Source: Enhydrobacter sp. (lineage in GTDB: Bacteria > Pseudomonadota > Alphaproteobacteria > Reyranellales > Reyranellaceae). Taken from it: a stretch of DNA of 64,000 nt. This document shows positions 1 to 10,894 of this stretch, in pieces (the first letter of the stretch is position 1; each line of letters starts with the position of its first letter). The stretch lies in the NCBI GenBank assembly GCA_025808875.1, contig CP075528.1, positions 1,178,001 through 1,242,000 on the forward strand, read 5' to 3'. A model generated the notes under the pieces. It had not been told where the DNA came from and ran no database searches. It saw only the letters and a list, made by a program, of their open reading frames with translations. Position numbers and translations under genes: made by a program.

Positions 1-456
1 CGCGTCGTCGCTGCCGAAGGCCGAGCGGCAGAGCGCGTCGTAGACCAGCCAGCCGACGACCAGAAAGGCGAGGCCGAGGACGATCGCCTGCCCTTTGCCG
101 AGGTCGGCGACGGCCGGGTCGATCAGTGCGATGTCGGCGCCCCAGTAGTAGACGAGGCCGAGCAGCAGGAAGCCGGTGATCAGGGTCGAGTAGGCTTCCC
201 ACTTGAACCAGTGCAGGACGGGCGGCAGCGCCGTCGGCGCCAGGGTGAATTTCCTGGCGGTGTAGAAGCCGCCGCCATGCACCGCCCACACCTCGCCGCC
301 GATGCCCTTTTCCCGGTCGGCCGGATCGAGCGGCTCGTGCAGGTGGTTGTCGAGCCAGATGAAGTAGAACGACGCCCCGATCCAGGCGATGCCGGTGATC
401 GTGTGCGCCCAACGCAGCAGGAGATTGAGCCAGTCGGCGAGAAACGCAGCGTCCAT
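1..456 (-). CDS. puuD: Urate hydroxylase PuuD, N-terminal part (cut by window edge)
   Basis: The 152 visible codons start at an ATG and run off the left edge. They encode a membrane protein beginning MDAAFLADWLNLLLRW, with a first helix carrying WAHTITGIAWIG and further helices near residues 90-106 and 125-142. This matches the N-terminal membrane domain of PuuD, the cytochrome-c-linked urate oxidase that makes 5-hydroxyisourate in purine catabolism; full members are about 400 residues with a C-terminal cytochrome c domain outside the window. Purine breakdown releases glyoxylate, which malate synthase 4 kb away could consume; that link is inference. The assignment comes from the HxxxGxxWIG helix and the GGFYTARKF segment. 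Confidence 0.85.
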   Translation of the reverse strand, partial: MDAAFLADWLNLLLRWAHTITGIAWIGASFYFIWLDNHLHEPLDPADREKGIGGEVWAVHGGGFYTARKFTLAPTALPPVLHWFKWEAYSTLITGFLLLGLVYYWGADIALIDPAVADLGKGQAIVLGLAFLVVGWLVYDALCRSAFGSDDA

Positions 457-509
457 CACTGCGATGTGTTTAGCCTCTTTGGAGGATCGTCTCCAACCCC
501 CTCTCCTAA

Positions 510-578
510 CCTCTCCCCCTGGCGGGGGAGAGGAACATGAGAAAAGGTCTTTCTCCTCTCCCCCGTGAGGGGGAGAGG
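510..578. repeat. Pair of CCTCTCCCCC hairpins between puuD and an acyl-CoA dehydrogenase gene
   Basis: Two perfect 10-bp stems with the same sequence, CCTCTCCCCC / GGGGGAGAGG, lie at 510-519/524-533 (loop TGGC) and 555-564/569-578 (loop GTGA). They sit between the 5' end of puuD and the 3' end of the dehydrogenase gene. G-rich tracts continue to about 590. The form is that of dispersed intergenic palindromes common in alphaproteobacteria and could also act as a terminator for the gene at its right. No T-tract follows. Confidence 0.7.
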
Positions 579-595
579 CGGGGAGAGGGGGCGAC

Positions 596-1876
<1,281 letters not shown>

Positions 1877-1924
1877 TGAGTTCCTCCTGGTTCGGTCAAC
1901 CCTAAGCAGACTTGATCTCGCCCG

Positions 1925-2176
1925 CTAGGGGGAGAGGTCGGGTGAATCGGTGGAGCCGTCGTCGGGTTTCCACCCCTGTGCCAAGTTAGGCTTCGTAGTC
2001 GGCAGCGTCGAATTGGGCTGAATCACTTGCAGGAGCATTCGTACAGCTGAGTGGATCAACTCCCACTCATAGACGGCATGGAGCAGGTCGCCGTTGGTCA
2101 AGTCTTGCCATGAGGTGATCCAATCGAGCGTCCTTACCTCAGGGTAGCGCCGCGATACGAACTCTTTGGCTGCCAC
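1925..2176 (-). CDS. Hypothetical protein, 83 residues, at the end of the hipBA islet
   Basis: I do not recognise this frame. It starts at GTG with no clear ribosome-binding site and encodes a Trp-containing helical stretch (LDWITSWQDL, HAVYEWELIH) followed by a polar tail. Base composition is clearly lower in GC than the neighbours, like hipA just upstream, so it may belong to the same acquired segment. It could be a remnant of a longer gene. The alternative is that it is non-coding; the absence of long alternative frames here and the protein-like composition slightly favour coding. Confidence 0.4.
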   Translation of the reverse strand: MAAKEFVSRRYPEVRTLDWITSWQDLTNGDLLHAVYEWELIHSAVRMLLQVIQPNSTLPTTKPNLAQGWKPDDGSTDSPDLSP

Positions 2177-2265
2177 TAGACCAGCGATCCAATGGGATAT
2201 CGAGTGTGGTCTTGTTCATTGCCTTGCGACATGACATGCGCGGAAATCCCACCTCCGAAAAAGCC

Positions 2266-3549
2266 TCACGACAATTCCTTCAGGCATCGAGCCGCCCTTT
2301 CCTCCAGGGCCTTGGTGATGCCGGCCAGCGCAGCGGCACTGAGGCCCTCCTTTCGGGCGGAACGCACGATTTGCGAGAGCGCGTCGGGAAGTCGAAGAGC
2401 GAGATCGCGAAGCTTTTGATGGAGAAGGTCGACCGGCAAATGGACCTGCTCGCTGAACTTCGCCCATTTGCGCCAGTCGACGTGCTCCAGGAGGTACTCG
2501 CGACCGATACTCATCGCGAGCTTCAGCTTCCGGCGATCGAAGTCGTAGGGGAGGATGCTTGCCATGTCGTACAACGGGGCGAGTCGGGCCCTGCCGCCGG
2601 CGCCGATCAGCATCGAATAGTTCTTGGCGTGCGCGTCCGTTCCGCCGATCAGCCAGTTGAAACCCAGGGCTTGAACGAAGGTCCAGATGTCTTCCTGGGG
2701 GTTGCCCGAGTGCACCCTCAAGAAATCAATGATGTCTTTCGCGCCCGGCCCTCCCTGGTTCTGATAATTGCTCGTCGGCGGGCAGGCGAGCGCCTGACAC
2801 ATGTCCTCCTGATGGGCGCGCCGTATGGTCTTTCGCGCCTCGACCCGATCGTACCGTGTCACCACGATGGCGATCTGCTTCTCGAACTGGAGAACCCGCG
2901 ATTCGGCGACCGGAAAGCCGAGCATGCCGGCGAGACGGAGGCACACGTGCTCGTTCTCGGCATGACCAGGGAACGCGTCGCTGGGCGGCTTGAATATATG
3001 TGTCGTCGGTAGCCGACCCGAGGGAATGCCCCAACGGCCGTTCCGATGGATGAATGCGGTCTTGGGTTGAGCGCCTGCGAGACTGAACTGGCCGGTGTCG
3101 TGCGCGGCACGCCATGCCGACGGATCTTGCTTCAGTATCTTGAGGCGTTGTGCGATTTCGGCCTCGGTCAACCATTGTATTTGACCGGGCCGCTCCAGGA
3201 TGCCGTCCACTTTGTCCGGCGCAATGAGTTGAATGGCACCAGGGCAATCCTCGCCCACATGGGAGAGAAGGGCGAACGGATTGCGAGGCGAGACGTGAAA
3301 GCGTCTCCCCCATCCGCTCAGGATCGCTTCGTTGTCGGGAAGCAATCCCCATAGCCAAGGTTCGATTTGAGAATGGCCATATTCCGTTGCAGTCAGGGGC
3401 ATGGACAGCGAAAGCGGATAGGCATCGGGGTCGTTCTGCCATTTGCCGGCATACACCAGGCTCAAGCGGTTCTTCGTTGTTCTGATTTCGCCGAGGATGC
3501 GGTCCTCGGCGATCGCAACGAGCCTGTCGGTTCCGGACCGGTCAGCCAT
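2266..3549 (-). CDS. hipA: HipA-family Ser/Thr kinase toxin
   Basis: A 427-residue HipA-type kinase. In E. coli the homologue phosphorylates glutamyl-tRNA synthetase and drives persistence; the target here is unknown. An N-terminal subdomain (about 25-125) is followed by the kinase core. Key residues line up with E. coli spacing: D305 and N310 in GGTDAHAKNYS and D328 in LYDMAS, equivalent to D309/N314/D332. The SLAGAQPKT segment near 156-164 corresponds to the autophosphorylation and ATP-loop region, with S156 the candidate site. The ATG overlaps the end of hipB by 8 bp, so the pair is translationally coupled. GC is lower than in flanking genes, which suggests horizontal origin. Confidence 0.93.
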   Translation of the reverse strand: MADRSGTDRLVAIAEDRILGEIRTTKNRLSLVYAGKWQNDPDAYPLSLSMPLTATEYGHSQIEPWLWGLLPDNEAILSGWGRRFHVSPRNPFALLSHVGEDCPGAIQLIAPDKVDGILERPGQIQWLTEAEIAQRLKILKQDPSAWRAAHDTGQFSLAGAQPKTAFIHRNGRWGIPSGRLPTTHIFKPPSDAFPGHAENEHVCLRLAGMLGFPVAESRVLQFEKQIAIVVTRYDRVEARKTIRRAHQEDMCQALACPPTSNYQNQGGPGAKDIIDFLRVHSGNPQEDIWTFVQALGFNWLIGGTDAHAKNYSMLIGAGGRARLAPLYDMASILPYDFDRRKLKLAMSIGREYLLEHVDWRKWAKFSEQVHLPVDLLHQKLRDLALRLPDALSQIVRSARKEGLSAAALAGITKALEERAARCLKELS

Positions 3550-3853
3550 GGGCCGTACGCCGCCTCGCCGCTTCGACGATCTTGTCGATGTCGACGGGTG
3601 TGGCGTGCCTTGCTTTGGTCGCCTTGCGCCTTCCGGTTCGTCGAACGTTTGCTTCGGCGGTCAGGAGTATGCCGAGCGCCGCAAGCGTTCGAAGGATCAG
3701 GCCGGCATCCATTCTCGGCTTGCCGGCCTCGACCGATGCCAACCAGGCCCGGCTGACTCCCGCCCGTCGGGAGAGCTCGACCTGGGTGAGGCCCCGGGTG
3801 CGCCGGGCCTGAACGATCAAGTTGACGATGTCTGCAGGTGTGCGCACTTCCAC
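3542..3853 (-). CDS. hipB: HipB-like antitoxin, XRE-family DNA-binding protein
   Basis: A 103-residue protein with a Cro/C1 helix-turn-helix at about residues 15-60 (RGLTQVELSRRAGVSRAWLA). A basic linker RRTGRRKATKAR follows. It should neutralise HipA and repress its own operon. The start is taken as the GTG at 3853 because a GGAGGT ribosome-binding sequence lies 8 bases upstream, inside the palindrome at 3862-3873. A second in-frame GTG two codons on is possible. The C-terminal half is longer than minimal HipB proteins and Arg-rich. Confidence 0.9.
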   Translation of the reverse strand: MEVRTPADIVNLIVQARRTRGLTQVELSRRAGVSRAWLASVEAGKPRMDAGLILRTLAALGILLTAEANVRRTGRRKATKARHATPVDIDKIVEAARRRTAHG

Positions 3854-3861
3854 GGGGAATT

Positions 3862-3873
3862 ACCTCCGGAGGT
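3862..3873. promoter_or_regulatory. Candidate HipB operator overlapping the hipB ribosome-binding site
   Basis: ACCTCCGGAGGT is a perfect 12-bp palindrome whose minus-strand half GGAGGT is also the Shine-Dalgarno sequence for hipB. A repressor bound here would sit just upstream of the hipB start, which fits toxin-antitoxin autoregulation. Function is inferred from position and symmetry. Confidence 0.5.
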
Positions 3874-3886
3874 TACCGGGTCATTC

Positions 3887-3994
3887 ATGTCCATGATCGT
3901 AGACAGTATAGGCATGTCTTCGATCGTAGACAATACGACAATGTCCAGGATCGTAGACACGACGGCGTTGTCTGCGATCATGAACAGAGTCGCG
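3887..3994. repeat. Four 27-bp direct tandem repeats upstream of hipBA
   Basis: Units lie at 3887-3913, 3914-3940, 3941-3967 and 3968-3994. The first three share ATGTC followed closely by GATCGTAGACA; the fourth is degenerate (TTGTCTGCGATCATGAACA). The unit is nine codons long, and the plus strand is open from the ATG at 3887 to a stop at 4042, giving a 51-codon frame of nonapeptide repeats such as MSSIVDNTT. It may be a binding-site array for HipB or another regulator, or a small repetitive peptide gene. From 3995 to 4175 I see nothing further before the malate synthase gene. Confidence 0.75.
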
Positions 3995-4175
3995 GACGGA
4001 GACGCCCTGGCGGCGGCCCGTCCGCTGCCGGCAATTTTCTGACCCGCGGCCCTCGATCCCCGGCTCCCGTTCCGCTCAGTGCGGACCGGAATTCAGCAAT
4101 TGGCGCTGGCCTGCCCGCGGCGGGGCGCGCTAAACCGCTGAACCAACGGAAATTTCATCAGGCAGGGGAAACGAC

Positions 4176-5798
<1,623 letters not shown>

Positions 5799-5806
5799 TC
5801 ATCCTT

Positions 5807-5909
5807 CCTCCCCACGTAGTGGGGAGGTGTCCGCGCAGCGGACGGAGGGGTCATGATCCCTCCGTCGCCGTATGACGGCGACACCTCCCCTTGCTATGCA
5901 AGGGGAGGA
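5807..5909. repeat. Head-to-head pair of double-hairpin repeats (RPT-A)
   Basis: Copy 1 (5807-5853) has a 9-bp stem CCTCCCCAC/GTGGGGAGG, then a GTCCGC/GCGGAC stem, then GGAGGGGTCATGA. Copy 2 lies inverted at about 5852-5909, with the same order on the minus strand (AGGGGAGG stem, GTCGCCG stem, GGAGGGATCATGA). The two tails meet as a large palindrome GACGGAGGG/CCCTCCGTC at 5841-5866. It follows the malate synthase stop codon and ends 13 bp before the ligase start. Probably a dispersed mobile palindrome family also serving as a terminator. Confidence 0.85.
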
Positions 5910-5922
5910 GAAGAGAGCGAGA

Positions 5923-7455
5923 ATGGTCCAGAAGGTCTACGACGTCGTCACCGCCGGCAAGGCGGACGCTCCCGCCATCGGCGCGCCGGGCCGGCCGTGG
6001 CTCACCTACGAAGGGCTGAAGACGCTGGTCGACACGACCCTGGCGAGCTTGAACGGCGTCGGCATCGGTCGCGGCGACCGCGTCGCCATGGTGGTGCCGA
6101 ACGGGCCGGAGATGGCCTCGTCGTTCGTCGCCGTCGCGTCGGGCCCGACCTCGGCGCCGCTCAACCCGGCCTATCGCGCCGACGAGTTCGAGTTCTACCT
6201 CGACGACCTCAAGCCCAGATGCTGCATCGTGCAGCGCGGCATGGACAGTCCGGTGCGCGCGGTGGCCGAGAAGCTCGGCGTGCCGATCGTCGAACTGGTG
6301 CCGACGCAGGACGCGCCGGCCGGCAGCTTCACGCTCGACGTCACGGCGTTGAAGGCGGGCAAGACCGCCAGGCCCGGCCCGTCCGACGGCGGCGACATCG
6401 CCCTGGTGCTGCACACGTCGGGCACGACGGCGCGGCCCAAGATCGTGCCGCTGTCGACCGCCAATCTCGCCGCGTCGGCGCGCCACATCGGCGCCACGCT
6501 CGCGCTCGCGCCGTCCGACCGCTGCCTCAACATCATGCCGCTGTTCCACATCCACGGCCTGATCGCCGCCGTGCTGTCGTCGCTCGGCGCGGGCGCGTCG
6601 GTGAGCTGCACGCCGGGCTTCAACGCGCTGCGCTTCTTCGCCTGGCTCGAGGAGGTGAAGCCGAGCTGGTACACGGCGGTGCCGACCATGCACCAGGCGA
6701 TCCTCGGCCGCCTGCGCGGCAATGCCGAGGCGGCGAAGAAGGCCGGACTGCGCTTCATCCGCTCGTCGTCGTCGTCGCTGCCGCCACAGGTCATGGTCGA
6801 GCTCGAGGCGGCGTTCGACTGCCCGGTGATCGAATCTTACGGCATGACCGAGGCGAGCCATCAGATGGCGTCGAACGCGCTGCCGCCCGGCAAGCGCAAG
6901 CCCGGCGCGGTCGGGCTGCCGGCGGGACCCAGGGTCGCGATCATGGACGACGCGGGAAACCTGCTGCCGCAGGGCGCGATCGGCGAGGTGGTGATCCAGG
7001 GCCCCAACGTCACGGCGGGCTACGACAACAACCCCGACGCCAACCTCAAGGCCTTCGCCAACGGCTGGTTCCGCACCGGCGACCAGGGCCGCTTCGACGA
7101 GGACGGATTCCTGTTCCTGACCGGCCGCCTGAAGGAGATCATCAATCGCGGCGGCGAGAAGATCAGCCCGATCGAGATCGACGTCATCCTGATGGACCAT
7201 CCCTCGGTCGAGCAGTGCGTCACCTTCGCCATCCCGCACGCCAAGCTCGGCGAGGAGGTCGGCGCGGTGGTCGTGCTGCGCGCCGGCTACGAATGCAGCG
7301 AGCGCGAGCTGCGCGACTTCGTGGCGGCGCGCGCCGCCGACTTCAAGGTGCCGCGCAAGGTCGTGTTCGTGACCGAGATCCCCAAGGGCGCCACCGGCAA
7401 GCTGCAGCGCATCGGCCTGGCCGCCAAGCTCGGCCTCGGCGAGGCGACGGTTTGA
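5923..7455 (+). CDS. AMP-dependent acyl-CoA ligase, oxalyl-CoA synthetase (AAE3/Pcs60)-like
   Basis: A 510-residue adenylate-forming ligase. The P-loop HTSGTTARPKIVPLS lies near residues 164-178, followed by YGMTEASHQM, GWFRTGD and the hinge GRLKEIINRGGEKISPIE; the catalytic Lys is in KGATGKLQR. The run from MTEASHQMASN through GPNVTAGYDNN to the hinge closely follows the plant AAE3/yeast Pcs60 pattern, enzymes that activate oxalate to oxalyl-CoA. Oxalate as substrate is inference. I use the ATG at 5923 because earlier in-frame ATGs fall inside the repeat at 5807-5909. AGGAG occurs about 12 bases upstream. Confidence 0.88.
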   Translation: MVQKVYDVVTAGKADAPAIGAPGRPWLTYEGLKTLVDTTLASLNGVGIGRGDRVAMVVPNGPEMASSFVAVASGPTSAPLNPAYRADEFEFYLDDLKPRCCIVQRGMDSPVRAVAEKLGVPIVELVPTQDAPAGSFTLDVTALKAGKTARPGPSDGGDIALVLHTSGTTARPKIVPLSTANLAASARHIGATLALAPSDRCLNIMPLFHIHGLIAAVLSSLGAGASVSCTPGFNALRFFAWLEEVKPSWYTAVPTMHQAILGRLRGNAEAAKKAGLRFIRSSSSSLPPQVMVELEAAFDCPVIESYGMTEASHQMASNALPPGKRKPGAVGLPAGPRVAIMDDAGNLLPQGAIGEVVIQGPNVTAGYDNNPDANLKAFANGWFRTGDQGRFDEDGFLFLTGRLKEIINRGGEKISPIEIDVILMDHPSVEQCVTFAIPHAKLGEEVGAVVVLRAGYECSERELRDFVAARAADFKVPRKVVFVTEIPKGATGKLQRIGLAAKLGLGEATV

Positions 7456-7471
7456 AGACGCCGCTTCCTTT

Positions 7472-7531
7472 CCTCCGCTTCGTGCAACGAAGCGGAGGTG
7501 TCGGCGTCGTACGCCGACGGAGGGGTCATGA
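7472..7531. repeat. Third copy of the double-hairpin repeat
   Basis: A 12-bp stem CCTCCGCTTCGT/ACGAAGCGGAGG (7472-7483/7487-7498, loop GCA) is followed by GTCGGCG/CGCCGAC (7500-7506/7512-7518) and the conserved tail GGAGGGGTCATGA. Order and tail match the copies at 5807-5909, while stem sequences differ with compensating changes. The tail resembles a ribosome-binding site plus ATG 13 bp before the true start of the next gene. Confidence 0.85.
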
Positions 7532-7543
7532 AAGGTGTTGCCC

Positions 7544-8521
7544 ATGACCTCGATCTGCGTCTTCGGCGCGGGCGCGATCGGCGGGCTGATGGCGGCGAAG
7601 CTCGAAATGGCGGGAACGCCCGTCACCGTCGTGGCGCGCGGCCCGCACTACGAGGCGATGCGCAGCAAGGGCCTGGTCTTGCGCAGCGAAGGCCAGGAGA
7701 CCGTCACCCGGCCGCGCGTCGAGACCGACCCGAAGGATGTCGGCGCGCAGGATTACCTGGTCCTGACGCTCAAGGCGCATTCGCTGCTGCCGGCCCTGCC
7801 GCAGCTCGGGCCGCTGATCGGCCCGGACACGACCATCGTCGCGGCGATCAACGGCGTGCCCTGGTGGTACACCTACAGGCTGGGCGGCGACTTCGACGGC
7901 CGGCGGGTCGAGGCGGTCGATCCGGGCGGCGTGCTGTGGCGGGCGCTGCCGCCGGCGCAGACGCTGGGCAGCATCGTCTATCCGGCGGCCGACGTGGCGG
8001 AGCCGGGCGTCATCGAGCACACCTACGGCGACCGTTTCACGCTCGGCGAGCCCGACGGCAGCCGCAGCGAGCGTGCGGCCAGGCTCTCGGAGCTGCTGAT
8101 CAAGGCGGGTCTCAAGGCGCCGGTGCGGCCGCGCATCCGCGACGAGCTGTGGGTGAAGCTGTGGGGCAACATGGCCTTCAATCCGGTGAGCGCGCTGACC
8201 GGCGCCACGCTCGACAGGGTGCTGGCCGATCCCGGCACGCATGCGGTCTGCCGCGCGCTGATGCTCGAGGGCCAGGCGGTGGCCGAGAAGCTCGGCGTGA
8301 AGTTCGCCCTCACCGTCGACAAGCGGCTGGCCGGCGGGGCCGAGGTCGGCGCGCACAAGACCTCGATGCTGCAGGATCTCGAGAAGGGCCGGCCGCTCGA
8401 GATCGAGGCGTTGCTCGGCGCGGTGGTCGAGATGGGCGAATGGGTTGGCGTCGACATGCCGATCGGCCGGGCGGTGCTTGCGCTGGTGCGCCAGCGCGCC
8501 GACACTCGCGCGCATGGCTGA
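7544..8521 (+). CDS. Ketopantoate reductase family protein (PanE/ApbA)
   Basis: A 325-residue NADPH-dependent 2-dehydropantoate 2-reductase-fold protein. The Rossmann motif VFGAGAIGGLMAAKL opens the protein, and the C-terminal half contains KLWGNMAFNPVSALT, the family's substrate-binding helix with its Lys/Asn. Whether it makes pantoate for CoA or reduces another 2-keto acid cannot be told from sequence; alphaproteobacteria often have several paralogues. The ATG at 7544 is preferred over an upstream GTG at 7535 because AAAGG lies 8 bases before it. Its stop overlaps the next gene by 8 bp. Confidence 0.9.
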   Translation: MTSICVFGAGAIGGLMAAKLEMAGTPVTVVARGPHYEAMRSKGLVLRSEGQETVTRPRVETDPKDVGAQDYLVLTLKAHSLLPALPQLGPLIGPDTTIVAAINGVPWWYTYRLGGDFDGRRVEAVDPGGVLWRALPPAQTLGSIVYPAADVAEPGVIEHTYGDRFTLGEPDGSRSERAARLSELLIKAGLKAPVRPRIRDELWVKLWGNMAFNPVSALTGATLDRVLADPGTHAVCRALMLEGQAVAEKLGVKFALTVDKRLAGGAEVGAHKTSMLQDLEKGRPLEIEALLGAVVEMGEWVGVDMPIGRAVLALVRQRADTRAHG

Positions 8522-8945
8522 CGCGCGACCCGACCTCAGGATCGTCTTCGACCCGCACAACACCGGCGACGCGCAGAAAGTGCGCGAGCATCTCGACATG
8601 TTCAACATCGGCGCGACGGGCGTGTCGACCTACTACCCGGTGCAGCTCTTCCTCACGAGTTCGCGCCACGAGGTGCTGGGCGGGTTGCTGGGCGGCATCT
8701 GGGGCGGCTGGCTGCATGTCGGCATCCTGTGGATCGACGAGGCGGCGCGCGGAGAGGACTGGGGCAGCCGCCTGATGGACCAGGCCGAGGCCTATGCGCG
8801 CGAACGCGGCTGCCATTCGGCGACGCTCGACACGCACACCTTCCAGGCGCGGCCGTTCTACGAGAAGCGCGGCTACGAGGTGTTCGGCGAGCTCGACGAC
8901 TACCCCAAGGGCCACAAGAAGTTCTTTCTCAGGAAGAAGCTCTGA
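8514..8945 (+). CDS. GNAT-family N-acetyltransferase
   Basis: A 143-residue acetyltransferase. The acetyl-CoA-binding motif A is seen as [21 protein letters not shown] near residues 80-100, and motif B as [16 protein letters not shown]. The start overlaps the preceding reductase stop in ATGGCTGA, implying coupled translation. The substrate is unknown. The 3' end overlaps the convergent uracil-DNA glycosylase gene by 17 bp. Confidence 0.9.
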   Translation: MADARPDLRIVFDPHNTGDAQKVREHLDMFNIGATGVSTYYPVQLFLTSSRHEVLGGLLGGIWGGWLHVGILWIDEAARGEDWGSRLMDQAEAYARERGCHSATLDTHTFQARPFYEKRGYEVFGELDDYPKGHKKFFLRKKL

Positions 8946-9777
8946 CGCCGAGCTCGCGCAGCTTCCTGTCGATGGCCAGCAGGTCCCACCAGCTCTGGCG
9001 CTTGCTGGCGGGCGTGCGCAGCAGGTAAGCGGGATGGAAGGTGGGCAGCGCCGGTACGGTGCTGCCGTCGTCGAGCGCCAGGCTCGCCCATTTGCCGCGC
9101 AGCCGCATGATGCCGTCGGTCGTGTCGAGGATCGCCTTGGCCGAGGTGCCGCCCGCCAGCACCACCAGCTTCGGCCGGGCGAGCTCGATGTGGCGGCGCG
9201 TGAAGGCGAGGCAGATCGCCTGCTCGGCGAGGGTCGGCGTGCGATTGCCGGGCGGCCGCCAGAACAGGATGTTGGTGATGTAGAGATCGTGCCCGCGGCT
9301 CATGCCGATCGCCTCGAACATGCGGTCCATGAGCTGGCCGCTGACGCCGACGAAGGGCTTGCCGATGCGGTCCTCGTCGCCGCCGGGTGCCTCGCCGACG
9401 ATCATCACCGGAGCGCCCGGCACGCCGTCGGCGAACACCGTGTTCTTGGCGGTGCGCTTCAGCGCACAGCCGTCGAAGGCGCGGACCGCGGCCTCCAGTT
9501 CCTCGATGGTCGTGCAGTGCCGTGCCAGCACGCGCGCATCCTCGACGAGCTGCGGCGATTCGAGCGGCACTGGCGCGCGGATCGGTGCGGGAGCCGGCGC
9601 CGGCGCCGAAGCCGGTGCGGAGGCCGGCGCACGCAGGGGGCGGACCGGCACGGCAGCCGGCGCGGCGACCGCCGGTGCGGCCGCCGCCGTCACCGCGAAG
9701 CGATCGATCGGCTCCTCGCCGATCGCCTCCTCGATGCCGTGGAGCTTGTACCAGCGCAGGGTTTCGAGCGCTTCCAT
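8929..9777 (-). CDS. Family 4-type uracil-DNA glycosylase
   Basis: A 282-residue DNA repair enzyme expected to excise uracil from DNA. Motif [17 protein letters not shown], the segment [13 protein letters not shown] and the C-terminal FHPAYLL are all family-4 hallmarks. Residues about 30-75 form an Ala/Pro-rich linker between a short N-terminal segment and the catalytic domain. Only three cysteines are visible (in ARHC, DGC and AIC), so the canonical four-Cys iron-sulfur site is not apparent. Start chosen at 9777 because it overlaps the upstream gene's stop as TGATG. Confidence 0.92.
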   Translation of the reverse strand: MEALETLRWYKLHGIEEAIGEEPIDRFAVTAAAAPAVAAPAAVPVRPLRAPASAPASAPAPAPAPIRAPVPLESPQLVEDARVLARHCTTIEELEAAVRAFDGCALKRTAKNTVFADGVPGAPVMIVGEAPGGDEDRIGKPFVGVSGQLMDRMFEAIGMSRGHDLYITNILFWRPPGNRTPTLAEQAICLAFTRRHIELARPKLVVLAGGTSAKAILDTTDGIMRLRGKWASLALDDGSTVPALPTFHPAYLLRTPASKRQSWWDLLAIDRKLRELGVRASS

Positions 9778-10799
9778 CACAGGCTCTTCAGGAAGTCTCC
9801 GAGGATCGGCGCCCACATGTGCGCATCGGCATGGCTCGCCAGATGGCCCTTGTCGGACGGCAGCTCGACATAGGTGACGTCGATGCCGGCGCGCCGCATG
9901 TCGATCACGTAGCCGGGGCAGAGCGCGATGTCGAACAGCTTGTCGGTCTTGGATTGCACGTAGAGGATTTTCGCCGTCACCCGGTCGTACTGGCCGGTGA
10001 TGTCGAAGGAATTGATGGCCTTGCGCAGGGTCACCAGCGAATGGCCGTCATAGACCTTGGCCCATTCCTTCGCCGCCACCTTGGCGACGCTCGCGGTCTG
10101 GCCGTAGGCCAGCAAGGTGTCGTAGCGGATGCCTTCGAGTGTGCCCGCGATGCCGCCGTTGTCGTAGTACCAGCCGTCGTTCCAGTTGGGGTCGCCGGCC
10201 AGCCTTTTCTGCAGCGCCTCGAGCCGCTCCATGCCGCCGGGCGAGCGCGGCGCGCTGACCGAGGGAACGACCGCCTTCATGAATCCGGGATGCGAGGCCG
10301 CCCACTGGAACGACTGGAAGCCACCCATCGACGGGCCGATCACCGCGACCAGCGACGGCAGCCCGAGCGAATCGACCAGCAGCTTCTGGCTCGCCACCAT
10401 GTCGCGCAGCGTGATGTCGGGAAAGGTCGGCCCATAGGGACGTCCGGTGCGTGGGTCGATGCAGTTGGGGCCGCTGCTGCCGTGCGCCGAGCCCAGCGCA
10501 TTCACCGAGACGACGAAAAAGCGCTCGGTGTCGACCGCCTTGCCCGGCCCGATCAGGCCGTCGAACCAGCCCGGCGCGCCCGACGCGACTCCGCGGCCCT
10601 GCTTGCCTGGCGCGTTGCGGCCCGCCGCATGGTGGCTCGACGTGTAGCCGTGCACGAGCAGGATCGCGTTGTCGCGCGTCGGCGACAAGGTTCCGTAGGT
10701 TTCGTAGGCGAGTTCCAGGACCGGCAGTGCCTGCCCGCTTTCGAGGCGGAAGTCGCGGGAGGAGAAGATTCTGCTGTCGATTCCGGTCAACTCGGCCAC
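9777..10799 (-). CDS. MetX-like alpha/beta hydrolase (homoserine O-acetyltransferase superfamily)
   Basis: A 340-residue protein of the MetX fold. The nucleophile elbow is [11 protein letters not shown], and a likely Asp (SKTDKLF) and His (DKGHLASH) complete the triad. The N-terminal [16 protein letters not shown] strand pattern is typical of MetX. Signature residues differ from classical MetX (GGSMGG), and the gene is coupled to DNA repair rather than methionine genes, so it may be a deacylase rather than a homoserine acetyltransferase. It diverges from the ETF-QO gene across 95 bp. Confidence 0.82.
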   Translation of the reverse strand: MAELTGIDSRIFSSRDFRLESGQALPVLELAYETYGTLSPTRDNAILLVHGYTSSHHAAGRNAPGKQGRGVASGAPGWFDGLIGPGKAVDTERFFVVSVNALGSAHGSSGPNCIDPRTGRPYGPTFPDITLRDMVASQKLLVDSLGLPSLVAVIGPSMGGFQSFQWAASHPGFMKAVVPSVSAPRSPGGMERLEALQKRLAGDPNWNDGWYYDNGGIAGTLEGIRYDTLLAYGQTASVAKVAAKEWAKVYDGHSLVTLRKAINSFDITGQYDRVTAKILYVQSKTDKLFDIALCPGYVIDMRRAGIDVTYVELPSDKGHLASHADAHMWAPILGDFLKSL

Positions 10800-10894
10800 G
10801 GGAATTCCCTTGTTCGCCGGGTGGCGATCCCGCCCCCGACAGGCTATCTACAATTGCAGGATCGCCGCCGGCCGGCGGCGCGTCCATCGGGAAA

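Noticed and set aside
3887..3994. Tandem 27-bp repeats as a possible CRISPR array
   Set aside because: Units are directly contiguous with no spacers and no cas genes are nearby.
5872..5922. Longer N-terminus for the oxalyl-CoA-synthetase-like ligase
   Set aside because: These codons are repeat sequence; homology and composition begin at the ATG at 5923.
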